A stretch of 64,000 nucleotides of DNA from CADEED01 sp035525785 (GTDB lineage Bacteria > Pseudomonadota > Gammaproteobacteria > Steroidobacterales > Steroidobacteraceae): assembly GCA_035525785.1 (NCBI GenBank), contig DATLDQ010000093.1:1-64000 (forward strand), in the 5' to 3' direction. The notes under the pieces were generated by a model that was given only the letters and a program-made list of their open reading frames with translations, had not been told where the DNA came from and searched no databases. Shown here piece after piece: positions 17,506 through 25,737 of this stretch; position 1 is the first letter of the stretch, and every line of letters starts with the position of its first letter. The translations under genes and the position numbers were made by a program.

Positions 17506-20054
17506 GAGGCGGCCCGGTGGTCACCCCGGAGATCACCTATTTCGGAACCCGGACGGCGCGACTCCAGTATCTCGGTGAGCGCGGCTGCCGACATGGGCCG
17601 CGCGAGATAGAAGCCCTGCGCCGACTCGCAGCCGCGCGAGCGCAGGAAATCGAGCTGCGCACCCGATTCCACGCCTTCGGCGGTCACGCGTTTTCCGAGC
17701 GTATGCGCCATGGTGATGACCGATTCGACCAGCGCACCGGCGGAATCGTTCTGTGGGACTTCATCCAGAAAGCTGCGGTCGAGCTTCACGGTGTGCACCG
17801 GATAACGCCGCAGGTAGTTCAATGAGGAATAGCCGGTGCCGAAATCGTCGAGTGCCAGCTTCACGCCCAGAGCGGCCAGCGCGCGCAGGGGCTCCTCCAC
17901 TTCGCTGTCCGCCAGAACAGATTCCACGAGCTCGAGCTCGAGGCTACCGGGGTTGATGGAGTGCTGGGCCAGCGCCGCCTGCACCATCTTCACGAAGCCC
18001 CCGTCCTTGAGTTGCTGCACCGACACGTTCACGGAGAACATGCGCGGCGCGATGCCCGCATGCGCCCACTCCGAATACTGGGCGCAGGCCGAATCCAGCA
18101 CGAACCCGCCGATGTCGGTGATGAGGCCGGAATGCTCGGCGGCCGGGATGAATTCCCCGGGCAGCTTGATGCCGTCGTAGCGCGTCTGCCAGCGCAACAG
18201 CGCTTCGACGCCGCACAGGCGTCCATCGGCCAGCGAGAACTGCGGTTGATAGAACAGCGCGAACTCGCGCCGGCGCAGCGCGCGATGCAGTCCGCTGTCG
18301 GTGAAGCTGGCGCGGCGCTGGGCCATGTCGCGCTCGAAGAACACGGCGCGACCGCGGCCCTGTGACTTCGCGCGGTACATCGCGAGGTCTGCCTGGCGGA
18401 TCACTTCCTCGAGATCCACGCCGTCATCGGGGAACAGCGTGACGCCGACGCTGGCACGCATCTGGTAGTCGCGGCCCCCCAGGTTGGCCGGCAACGCGAG
18501 CGAGCGGATCACGCGGTCGGCGATCTGCCGCACCGTATCCACGTCGCCCACGTTCCGCAGCAGCACGGTGAACTCGTCGCCGCCGAGGCGCGCCACGGTG
18601 TCACCGTCCTTCGTGCAGGCCTTGAGCCGGTGGGCCACGATCGAGAGCAGCTGGTCGCCGGCCGAATGTCCGAGCGAGTCGTTGACTCGCTTGAAGTGAT
18701 CGAGGTCGACGTACATGAGCGCGCCGCGCGTGAGTCCGGTGGCCGCGGCGGCCAGCTCCTGCGCGAGGCGGTCGCGGAACAGCGCGCGATTGGGCAGCTG
18801 CGTGAGCGGGTCATAGTGCGCCTGCCGGTACAGCCGCTCGTCGCGTGCGCTGTTGGACAGCGCCGCGCGCAACCGTTCGGCGAAGGCCGCGCCATAGTCG
18901 GCCACCGAAGGATCACGCGACGGCTCGCCGTGATAACCCACCACCAGCATGGCGGAAAGACGGTCGTCGTCGAGCACCGGCCACAGCCAGAAGAATTCCG
19001 CGCCCACGTCGCGCATGGAAACGAGGAAGGAGTGCCGCGATTCCTCGGCGCGCGCGATGGTCAGACCCTCGGGCGCCTCACGCACCGTGGCAAGCATGGC
19101 CGGATCGAAGGTCACACGCTGCACAGGCAGCTCGTCCGCGCCCAGCGCGGCCATGAACAGGCGCCCGTGCGAATGCGCGGTCGGGTCGAGCAGGATGACG
19201 CCCACGCACTGGGCGCGTGTCAGCTCGCGGAACTTCGGCAGCACGGTGTCGAGGGCGCGATCGATTTCGCTCGCGGCCAGCAGCGCGCGGTCGACTTCGC
19301 CCAGCACTTCGAAAGCGCGCCAGTCGCGCGACAGCGTGAGGGATGTCAGGTTGAACTCGCGCTCGAGCGGCGCGAACTCCTCGACCGTGCCGCGCGGCAA
19401 CGTGTCGAACTTGCGCTCGCGCAGGCGCGTCAGCGCACGGTGCAAGGCCCGCAGAGCCGGCAGGTACCGATCGGCGATGAGGGCGGCCACGGCGAAGGCC
19501 AGCAGCACCGTGAGCACGACGAGTCCGAGCGCCATGGGCGCGAGCGAAGCGGCCCCCGCGCCGAAGCCGGTCTCGGGCGCGAAGACCACGACCGTGTTGG
19601 CGGAGATCGGGTCGCCTTGCTTCGCGGGCGGTAGATAGGTCATGGCCCCGCGCCACTCGCGGCCCGAAGCAAACCACGCGAGGATGGTCGTGCCGCTGGG
19701 CGCGTCCACCGCATGGGGCGAGCGGCGCGCGAACAGCTGCACCAGTTCGTCGGGCACGGGGGTATTGCTGAAGCGCGCGGAACCGGCGCCGTCGAGGACG
19801 ACCAGGTAGCGGCCTTCGAGGCCGCGCGAGAAATCTCCGGGCAGGTCACGCGCATTGAACAGCAGCGCCGAAGCCTTGTCGCGCGAAGTCGCGATCAGCT
19901 CCTGGTTCTGCAGATTCGCCCGCCTCTCCTCGGCCTCGAACCATTGCGAGAGCATCGCGATCGCGACCGGCACGAGCATGGCGATGCCAATGATGAGCCA
20001 CAGCCGGCGCGTGAGCCCGCTGCGCAGGACCGAGTTGTACGGTTTACCGCTCAT
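17502..20054 (-). CDS. Membrane GGDEF-EAL protein (cyclic-di-GMP turnover)
   Basis: An 850-residue protein with TM helices near residues 17-38 and 172-196 flanking a periplasmic sensor, then a GAF-like region, a GGDEF domain and an EAL domain. The cyclase motif GGDEF is intact, but the product-inhibition site reads KDGD instead of RxxD. The phosphodiesterase side keeps EALLRW, the FSVNVS asparagine, LDDFGTGYS, VKLDRSF, TAEGVES and SAQGFYLARP, so both activities look possible. The N-terminus starts two bases after a heptamer tandem repeat. The NlpC/P60 gene begins inside its stop codon, linking c-di-GMP signalling and wall remodelling at least transcriptionally. Confidence 0.92.
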   Translation of the reverse strand: MSGKPYNSVLRSGLTRRLWLIIGIAMLVPVAIAMLSQWFEAEERRANLQNQELIATSRDKASALLFNARDLPGDFSRGLEGRYLVVLDGAGSARFSNTPVPDELVQLFARRSPHAVDAPSGTTILAWFASGREWRGAMTYLPPAKQGDPISANTVVVFAPETGFGAGAASLAPMALGLVVLTVLLAFAVAALIADRYLPALRALHRALTRLRERKFDTLPRGTVEEFAPLEREFNLTSLTLSRDWRAFEVLGEVDRALLAASEIDRALDTVLPKFRELTRAQCVGVILLDPTAHSHGRLFMAALGADELPVQRVTFDPAMLATVREAPEGLTIARAEESRHSFLVSMRDVGAEFFWLWPVLDDDRLSAMLVVGYHGEPSRDPSVADYGAAFAERLRAALSNSARDERLYRQAHYDPLTQLPNRALFRDRLAQELAAAATGLTRGALMYVDLDHFKRVNDSLGHSAGDQLLSIVAHRLKACTKDGDTVARLGGDEFTVLLRNVGDVDTVRQIADRVIRSLALPANLGGRDYQMRASVGVTLFPDDGVDLEEVIRQADLAMYRAKSQGRGRAVFFERDMAQRRASFTDSGLHRALRRREFALFYQPQFSLADGRLCGVEALLRWQTRYDGIKLPGEFIPAAEHSGLITDIGGFVLDSACAQYSEWAHAGIAPRMFSVNVSVQQLKDGGFVKMVQAALAQHSINPGSLELELVESVLADSEVEEPLRALAALGVKLALDDFGTGYSSLNYLRRYPVHTVKLDRSFLDEVPQNDSAGALVESVITMAHTLGKRVTAEGVESGAQLDFLRSRGCESAQGFYLARPMSAAALTEILESRRPGSEIGDLRGDHRAAS

Positions 20055-20055
20055 C

Positions 20056-20076
20056 TAACTTCTAACTTCCGACTTC
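20056..20076 (-). repeat. Heptamer tandem repeat in the ribosome-site region of the GGDEF-EAL gene
   Basis: Three 7-bp units, two identical (TAACTTC on the plus strand) and one with two changes (CGACTTC), end one base before the ATG at 20054. On the coding strand they supply GAAG-type ribosome-site sequence. The other 117 bp up to the next gene show nothing clear. Confidence 0.6.
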
Positions 20077-20193
20077 CGTGATCCCCGCGTGCAAACAGCG
20101 GGCCTCTCTCTGATCAACGGGACTTTACGGAATGCGGCGGAGTGCAAATGCGCGCCGCGTCACGGTTGCGGAGGCGTTCGGCCGGGATGCGAC

Positions 20194-20904
20194 TTACTTT
20201 CTCGGGGTTTGCGCCGCGATTGGCTGTGGCGCCCGCAGCGCGGCCAGCTGCTGGATGCCCGAGTACGTGTAGCGATAGATGCCGCGCCCGCCGCGGCGCG
20301 CGGCGCCCAACATGCCCTTGGCGACGGTCGCCGCCGGGATCGCGCGATAGACCTCGCGCTTGCCGGCGAGCAGCGGATTGACCACGGGCGCGAGGACGCT
20401 GCCGAGCAGCTCGAGCGGACGCACTTGTTTGCGCGACCCCAGGAGGAGACTGGGCTGCAGTATGTCCACCGAGGGAAACCCCACGGCGGTCACGGCATCT
20501 TCCATCTCGCCCTTGGTGCGCAGGTAGAGCTTTTTCGAGGCCGTGTCCGCGCCCACCGAGGACACCACGATGAGCCGCGTGGCGCCGAGCGACCGGGCGG
20601 CCTGCGCGAAGGTGAGCACCGCGTCCAGGTCCACTTCACGGAAAGCTTCTTCGGAACCGGCCTGGGCGATGGTGGTGCCGATGCAGCAGTACGCATCGTT
20701 CGCGACCAGCCCCTTCAGCTGTTCGGCCATGCGATCGAAGATCACGACCCGGTTGGCGAGGCGTGGATGCTCGCGGCCCAACGGCCTGCGCGTGAGCGCG
20801 AAGACGCGTCCGTAATCGGGAGCGGCTATCAGTGTATCGAGCAGAAGGCCACCGACCAAACCGGTGGCGCCGGCGACGAGCGCGATCCTGGGAGTGCTGT
20901 TCAC
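20194..20904 (-). CDS. NAD(P)-binding oxidoreductase, TIP30/HTATIP2-like atypical SDR
   Basis: A 236-residue Rossmann-fold protein with the N-terminal dinucleotide motif GATGLVGGLLLDTL, the strand RLIVVSSVGAD and a YLRTK catalytic pair (Tyr-x-x-x-Lys). The TIP30-like features are the CIGTTIAQAG strand and the LQPSLLLGSR motif. Atypical SDRs of this kind act as NADPH-dependent reductases or redox-sensing binding proteins; no substrate can be named. It starts with GTG at 20904 and sits 29 bp downstream of the FMN reductase gene, in the same direction and probably in one transcript. Confidence 0.83.
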   Translation of the reverse strand: MNSTPRIALVAGATGLVGGLLLDTLIAAPDYGRVFALTRRPLGREHPRLANRVVIFDRMAEQLKGLVANDAYCCIGTTIAQAGSEEAFREVDLDAVLTFAQAARSLGATRLIVVSSVGADTASKKLYLRTKGEMEDAVTAVGFPSVDILQPSLLLGSRKQVRPLELLGSVLAPVVNPLLAGKREVYRAIPAATVAKGMLGAARRGGRGIYRYTYSGIQQLAALRAPQPIAAQTPRK

Positions 20905-20933
20905 CCCCGGAGCTTAGCAATTGTTGGTGGGTG

Positions 20934-21485
20934 TCAGCCCGTGAGCTTCCTGACCCAGACCGCGTACTTGTCCATCCACCCATGCAGGAATTTCTTCGTC
21001 TCCGCGTTGGCGATGTTGCCGGCGTCATCGAAGAAGCCGTCCTTGACCTGCAGGTAGACCTCGGGCTGGCCAAGCGCAGGCATGTCGAGATAGGCGAGGA
21101 TGGTCCGCAGATGCAGTTGCGCGACCGCGGTGCTGATTGCGCCGATGGACGCGCCGACGATACCCGCGGGTTTGCCGGCCCACGCGTTCTGGCCATACGG
21201 GCGCGAGGCATGGTCGAGCGCGTTCTTGAGGACGCCCGGCACCGAGCGGTTGTATTCGGGCGTGACGAAGATGACCGCGTCGACGGCGCGCAGCTCGCTC
21301 TTGAGCCGCTGCACTTCCGCTGCCTGCGCGTTGTCGTGATCCTGGTTGTACAGCGGCAGGTCGCCGATGCGCAGTTCCTTGAACGTGAAATCCGGCGGCC
21401 CGAGCTTGATCACGGCATTCGCCAGTTTGCGGTTGATGGAGTCCTTGCGGAGGCTGCCGACGACGTAACCGATCTGCTTGGGCAT
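20934..21485 (-). CDS. NADPH-dependent FMN reductase (ChrR/YieF-like)
   Basis: A 183-residue flavodoxin-fold flavoenzyme. GSLRKDSINRKLA forms the FMN phosphate loop and PEYNRSVPGVLKNALDHAS is the diagnostic family motif that also shapes the active site. Relatives reduce quinones, chromate or azo dyes by two-electron transfer, which limits oxidative stress; the physiological acceptor here is unknown. It begins with ATG after AAAGGAG. It is followed by the SDR-type oxidoreductase, so the two may form a small redox operon. Confidence 0.9.
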   Translation of the reverse strand: MPKQIGYVVGSLRKDSINRKLANAVIKLGPPDFTFKELRIGDLPLYNQDHDNAQAAEVQRLKSELRAVDAVIFVTPEYNRSVPGVLKNALDHASRPYGQNAWAGKPAGIVGASIGAISTAVAQLHLRTILAYLDMPALGQPEVYLQVKDGFFDDAGNIANAETKKFLHGWMDKYAVWVRKLTG

Positions 21486-21597
21486 TCACCACTCCTTTTA
21501 TCGAAGTCTTCCCAGAATCCGGGCGCGGTTCTGTAGGAGGACGGCGTTGCGTGCGGCCTGCATCCAGGGTCCGCTCCCTTCCGTATTACCGACCGCG

Positions 21598-21942
21598 ATG
21601 CACAAACGCGGCCTGCAAATACTGTTCGGCTTCATCCTGGTGTCCCTGACGGTCTGGAACATCTGGGTCAGTACACGACAACCCGTGTGGCAATGGGGCG
21701 GATTGACGACGCCTCCCGACAACCTCTGGACCATCGCGACGCTCATCGATGCCTATTACGGCTTCATCACGTTCTGCGTCTGGGTGCTGTGGAAAGAGCG
21801 CCGGGCGGCGCCGCGCACCTTCTGGTGCGTGGCCATCATGCTGCTCGGAAACATCGCCATGTCCGCCTACGTGCTGCGCCAGCTTGCGCGAATGTCCGCC
21901 GGCGATTCGATGAGCACCCTGCTCTCCGCCCGCAACGGCTGA
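21598..21942 (+). CDS. Small DUF1475-type membrane protein
   Basis: A 114-residue protein with three hydrophobic stretches (ILFGFILVSLTVWNIWV, ATLIDAYYGFITFCVWVLW, TFWCVAIMLLGNIAMSAYV), so an integral inner-membrane protein. The pattern matches DUF1475, whose function is unknown. I chose MHKRGL at 21598 because the in-frame upstream sequence is basic and unlike the family. It lies just before the DUF2062 gene with a 13-bp gap, at the head of a short plus-strand operon with a cyclopropane synthase homologue, which hints at a role near membrane lipids. Confidence 0.75.
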   Translation: MHKRGLQILFGFILVSLTVWNIWVSTRQPVWQWGGLTTPPDNLWTIATLIDAYYGFITFCVWVLWKERRAAPRTFWCVAIMLLGNIAMSAYVLRQLARMSAGDSMSTLLSARNG

Positions 21943-21955
21943 TGATCAGCGAAAC

Positions 21956-22459
21956 ATGCGCGGCTGGATGCAACACAGGTTAAATCGCGAGGCGTGGGTG
22001 CCGCACATCCGGGAGCCGCTCGCGGCGTTGCTCCGTCAGGGTGTCTCCCCCGGCAGGCTGGCGCTGAGCATCGCGCTGGGCCTGGTGTTCGGCCTGCTGC
22101 CGGTGCTCGGCATCTCGACGGTGCTTTGCGCCCTCGCGGCGATCACGCTCCGGCTCAACCTGCCGGCGATACAGCTGGTCAACTATCTAGTCACGCCGGT
22201 GCAGCTGCTGCTGATCATCCCGCAGCTGCGCTTCGGCGAATGGCTGACGGGCACGCCGCCCTTCCCCATCACGCTCGAATCGGGCCTGGCGCTGCTGTCG
22301 CATGGCGCGCTGAACGCGGTGACGGTACTGGGCACCGCCATCGGACATGCATCCCTCGCATGGATCGTGCTGGCGCCACCCGTGGGCTTCGTGCTGTTCC
22401 ACGCGCTCGCTGCCGCGTTTCGCAGACTCCCGCTTGCCACGCTCGAGGTGACCTCATGA
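21956..22459 (+). CDS. DUF2062 membrane protein
   Basis: A 167-residue inner-membrane protein. The DUF2062 hallmark is visible as REPLAALLRQGVSPGRLALS followed by a glycine-rich helix and NYLVTPVQLLLIIP. Members are widespread next to lipid and glycosyl transferases; their function is unproven. Its stop overlaps the start of the cyclopropane synthase gene by four bases (ATGA), which argues for translational coupling and a shared job in membrane lipid handling. Confidence 0.85.
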   Translation: MRGWMQHRLNREAWVPHIREPLAALLRQGVSPGRLALSIALGLVFGLLPVLGISTVLCALAAITLRLNLPAIQLVNYLVTPVQLLLIIPQLRFGEWLTGTPPFPITLESGLALLSHGALNAVTVLGTAIGHASLAWIVLAPPVGFVLFHALAAAFRRLPLATLEVTS

Positions 22460-23538
22460 GTTCGCTCGCCATGAACCTGCTCGAACGCGACCTGGTGCCC
22501 GACTTCCTGATTCGCAGGCGCATCCGCTCGCTGCTGGCCTCGCGTCTGCGCGAGGAGGACCAGGGCGACCCCGAGCGGCAGCAGCGGCGACTCAGCGACT
22601 TCCTGCGCCGGCTCGCGACCAGCCCGGTGGCCATCGAGACGCGTGCAGCCAACCAGCAGCACTACGAAGTGCCGACGGAGTTCTACCAGAAGGTGCTCGG
22701 CAAGCATCTCAAATATTCGAGCTGCTATTTTCCATCGCCAACGACCGGCGGCGCGAGCGCGCGGCCCGACGAGCACCTGGATGCCGCCGAGGCCCGCATG
22801 CTCGCGCTCACCTGCGAGCGCGCGCGGCTCGCCGACGGCGACCGCATCCTCGAGCTCGGCTGCGGCTGGGGCAGCCTCAGCCTGTGGATGGCCGCTAACT
22901 ACCCCGCGTCGCGCATCACCGCGGTGTCGAATTCGCGCACGCAGAAGCAGCACATCGACGCCGAGGTGGCGCGTCGGGGCTTGCGCAATCTCGAGGTGAT
23001 CACGCGCGACGTGAACGTGCTCGAGTTCGCGGCCGGCACCCGCTTCGACCGCGTGGTGTCGGTGGAGATGTTCGAGCACATGCGCAACTACGAGACGCTG
23101 ATGTCGCGCATCGCGTCCTGGATGACCGCGGACGCGACGCTGTTCGTGCACATCTTCACGCACCGGGAGTTCGCGTATTCCTTCGACCAAGGCCCGGACG
23201 ATGCGCGGGACGACGCCGACTGGATGGCGCGACACTTTTTCACGGGCGGCATCATGCCCAGCGACGACCTGTTGCTGTACTTCCAGCGCGACGTGCGCCT
23301 GCTGGAGCACTGGACCGTTCCCGGCTGGCACTACTCACTGACCAGCGAAGCATGGCTGCGGAACATGGACCGGCACCGGGCCGAGCTCATGCCGCTGCTC
23401 GCGCGCACCTACGGCGCCTCCCAGGCGCGGCGATGGTGGGTGTACTGGCGCGTATTCTTCATGTCGTGCGCGGAACTCTGGGGCTATCGCGGCGGTCGCG
23501 AATGGCTGGTCTCGCACTACCTCTTCCAGAAGCGGTAG
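22456..23538 (+). CDS. Cyclopropane-fatty-acyl-phospholipid synthase family methyltransferase
   Basis: A 360-residue SAM-dependent enzyme of the CFA synthase family. The N-terminal segment contains HYEVPTEFYQKVLGKHLKYS; the SAM-binding motif is LELGCGWGSLSLWMA, followed by SNSRTQKQHI and VSVEMFEHMRNYE. The C-terminal HFFTGGIMPSDD and RRWWVYWRVFFMSCAELWGY belong to the substrate and bicarbonate side. It would methylate unsaturated acyl chains of phospholipids at the inner membrane. It is a little shorter than E. coli Cfa (382 residues), which fits the shorter branch often found with DUF2062. It may not make cyclopropane rings itself. Confidence 0.88.
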   Translation: MSSLAMNLLERDLVPDFLIRRRIRSLLASRLREEDQGDPERQQRRLSDFLRRLATSPVAIETRAANQQHYEVPTEFYQKVLGKHLKYSSCYFPSPTTGGASARPDEHLDAAEARMLALTCERARLADGDRILELGCGWGSLSLWMAANYPASRITAVSNSRTQKQHIDAEVARRGLRNLEVITRDVNVLEFAAGTRFDRVVSVEMFEHMRNYETLMSRIASWMTADATLFVHIFTHREFAYSFDQGPDDARDDADWMARHFFTGGIMPSDDLLLYFQRDVRLLEHWTVPGWHYSLTSEAWLRNMDRHRAELMPLLARTYGASQARRWWVYWRVFFMSCAELWGYRGGREWLVSHYLFQKR

Positions 23539-23548
23539 AGTCGGACCC

Positions 23549-24979
23549 ATGGCAATGCAACGCTTGATTCTGTGGCTGGGCGCCACGGCGATCCTCTTTT
23601 CCACTTCGCAGGTCATGGCCGTCACCGACGCCGACCGCGTCGCCGTGTATCGCGAATTCCTCAACCAGTACCAGGCGAAGAAGTACGCCGAGGCGCAGCC
23701 GCTGGCCGAGAGGCTGGTGTCGCTCACCGAGGAACAGTACGGCGCCGAGGACATGCAGCTCACCAAGCCGCTGACCAACCTCGCCACCGTGCACTACCGG
23801 CAGGGCCACTTGCAGCCGGCCATCGAGGCCTACCAGCGCACTCTGAGAATCCTGCAGGCCAAGTCGACCATCGCCGACAAGGAACAGATCACGCCGTTGC
23901 ACGGCCTGGGCGTGGCCTTCCTGGCTAACAAGGACCCGGAATCCGCCGTGGTCGCGCTCAAGCGCGCCGCCGACCTCTCGCGCAACACCGACGGCCTGTT
24001 CAACATCAACCAGGTCGAGTTCATCGACCCGCTCATCGAGGCCTACGCGGCCACCGGCCGCTACGCCGAGGCGGACAAGGAGGCGGCATACGCGCTGCGC
24101 ATCGAGGAAGCGGCTTTTGGCCGCAGCTCCATGAAGCTGCTCGACCGCCTCGACAAGCTGGCGCTCTGGTACGAGTTCAATCGCCGCTTCACCAGCGAGC
24201 GCAACGTGTACGACCGGTCCCTGGCCATCCTCGCGCGCGGCGCGCCCGAGTACGACCAGCGGCGCGTGGCGCCGCTGCGCGGCATCGCGCGGTCGTTCCG
24301 CCTCGAGGCTTTCTATGGCGCCGAAGGCGCGGACACCGGCGGCAGCTTCAATGCGGGTGGCACCGGCGCGCCCGTGTTCGCGGATGGCACACAGCAGCGG
24401 CGCGGCGAGGCCTCGCTGATAGCCGCGCTCACCACCGTCGAGGCGAACACGCCCGTGGACCTGCGCCTGCGCGGCGAGGTGCTCACGGATCTCGGCGACT
24501 GGTTCCTGGTCAACAACGCGCTGCGGCGCGCGTATGACACCTATGCCGAAGCCTGGAAGGCTTTCGCGCAGGTGGACAACACCAAGGTGCTGTCGGCGCC
24601 GCGCATGCTCGCTTACCGGCCGTCGATCAGCTCCGTGGATCGATCGCAGCTCGATCCGGAAGAAGCCCAGACCAAGGTGATAGAGCTGCATTTCGTGGTG
24701 GACCGCGATGGCCGCGTCGACCGCGTGACCACGCCTACGACGGACGTGCCCGAGGCCATCCTGCGCAATTCAATGACGTCGATGAAGCGTTCGCGCTATG
24801 CGCCGCGCATCGACAATGGGCTCGCGGTACCGACCGAAGACGTGGTCTTCTACGAGAAGGTACTGATCAGAGCTCCGCAGCAGGACGAGAAGTCGTCATC
24901 CGGGAAGGCGGCGGCGGAGTCTCCGGAGCAGAAGCCGGAGTCTCAGGAGGCTTCTCCGAAGGAGCCTTCTCCGAAGTAG
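23549..24979 (+). CDS. Periplasmic TPR protein with TonB-like C-terminal domain
   Basis: A 476-residue protein with signal peptide MAMQRLILWLGATAILFSTS, then TPR-type helical repeats (residues about 25-230). Near residues 375-445 lies a TonB C-terminal-like fold (KVIELHFVVDRDGRVDRV, FYEKVL). A hydrophilic Ser/Lys/Pro/Glu-rich tail closes it. No TM anchor remains after signal cleavage, so it is unlikely to energise receptors like true TonB; it may rather be a scaffold. The last 113 bp (24867-24979) are also coding on the other strand for the end of the convergent lipoprotein. The gene lies 10 bp after the cyclopropane synthase homologue. Confidence 0.75.
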   Translation: MAMQRLILWLGATAILFSTSQVMAVTDADRVAVYREFLNQYQAKKYAEAQPLAERLVSLTEEQYGAEDMQLTKPLTNLATVHYRQGHLQPAIEAYQRTLRILQAKSTIADKEQITPLHGLGVAFLANKDPESAVVALKRAADLSRNTDGLFNINQVEFIDPLIEAYAATGRYAEADKEAAYALRIEEAAFGRSSMKLLDRLDKLALWYEFNRRFTSERNVYDRSLAILARGAPEYDQRRVAPLRGIARSFRLEAFYGAEGADTGGSFNAGGTGAPVFADGTQQRRGEASLIAALTTVEANTPVDLRLRGEVLTDLGDWFLVNNALRRAYDTYAEAWKAFAQVDNTKVLSAPRMLAYRPSISSVDRSQLDPEEAQTKVIELHFVVDRDGRVDRVTTPTTDVPEAILRNSMTSMKRSRYAPRIDNGLAVPTEDVVFYEKVLIRAPQQDEKSSSGKAAAESPEQKPESQEASPKEPSPK

Positions 24980-25706
24980 AAGGCGCGGGCGGTGTGGTCG
25001 GCGAAGTGCTCGCCACGACCGGTGTCTCGTTGATGGGTAACGCTTCGATCGCGTTCACTTCGGCCGCGGCCTGCGCCTCCGGCGAACCCGGCTCTGGGGC
25101 GAGCTTCGGCACCAGCGCCTGCGAGACCAGCAAGGGCTTGGCGACGTCGAGTGCCGGAAACTGCGTCAGGAATTTCGCCGCCGCGTCGCGCATCGCCGCA
25201 TAGGACGCGATCGCCAGCTCTTCCTCGCCATTGCCGATGCGCGGCGCCGGGCCGCTGCCATAGCCCGTGAGCGTGAGCATGTCGACCTGCTGACCGTCCG
25301 GCGCGTAGATATATATCTGGTAGCGGATGGTCACCGCGCAATAAGCGCCGCCCGTTTCCTTCGCGTTGGCGAACGAGAATTGCTCGATGCGCGGCTCGAA
25401 GATGGCGAGGATGCCGGGTTCCTTGCGCGCCGAATCGAGATCGGGGAACAGCTTCGACTCGCGGAATTCCGCGCGGAAGATCTCGTCGAAGATGTGCCTG
25501 TGCGCGGTGCCGAGCTGCGCCTCGTAGTCGACGCTGGCGCGGGACTCCTTGTGGACATAGTTGGCCGCTTCATTGGTGACCACCACCGCCACCTTCGCCG
25601 GCGTGGGCACGACCAGCGGCTTCGGCAGGTCGCCTTCGGGCCGTACCGCCACGGCCGCGCAGCCGGTCAACAGCAGGGGCAAGGCGAGCAGCGCGAGGCG
25701 TTTCAT
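24867..25706 (-). CDS. Putative lipoprotein, last gene of the kinase/FHA/vWA operon
   Basis: A 279-residue protein with lipobox LLLTGC (C16) after MKRLALLALPL. The middle part (about 40-190) is an alpha/beta domain reminiscent of curli-assembly/GNA1162-like lipoproteins (AKVAVVVTNEAANYVHKE, CAVTIRYQIYIYAPDGQQVD), but I cannot name it. The C-terminal 70 residues are a disordered Pro/Ser/Thr/Glu tail encoded opposite the tail of the convergent TPR/TonB gene. It is 31 bp after the second vWA gene in the same direction, so it probably belongs to the same envelope system. Confidence 0.7.
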   Translation of the reverse strand: MKRLALLALPLLLTGCAAVAVRPEGDLPKPLVVPTPAKVAVVVTNEAANYVHKESRASVDYEAQLGTAHRHIFDEIFRAEFRESKLFPDLDSARKEPGILAIFEPRIEQFSFANAKETGGAYCAVTIRYQIYIYAPDGQQVDMLTLTGYGSGPAPRIGNGEEELAIASYAAMRDAAAKFLTQFPALDVAKPLLVSQALVPKLAPEPGSPEAQAAAEVNAIEALPINETPVVASTSPTTPPAPSTSEKAPSEKPPETPASAPETPPPPSRMTTSRPAAEL

Positions 25707-25737
25707 TGCGGGTTCCTGGCTAACTACAGCGTGGGGT

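Noticed and set aside
17502..21485. Search for a prophage or integrative element around the palindromic repeat
   Set aside because: No integrase, tRNA site, transposase or change in coding style was seen. The flanking genes look chromosomal.
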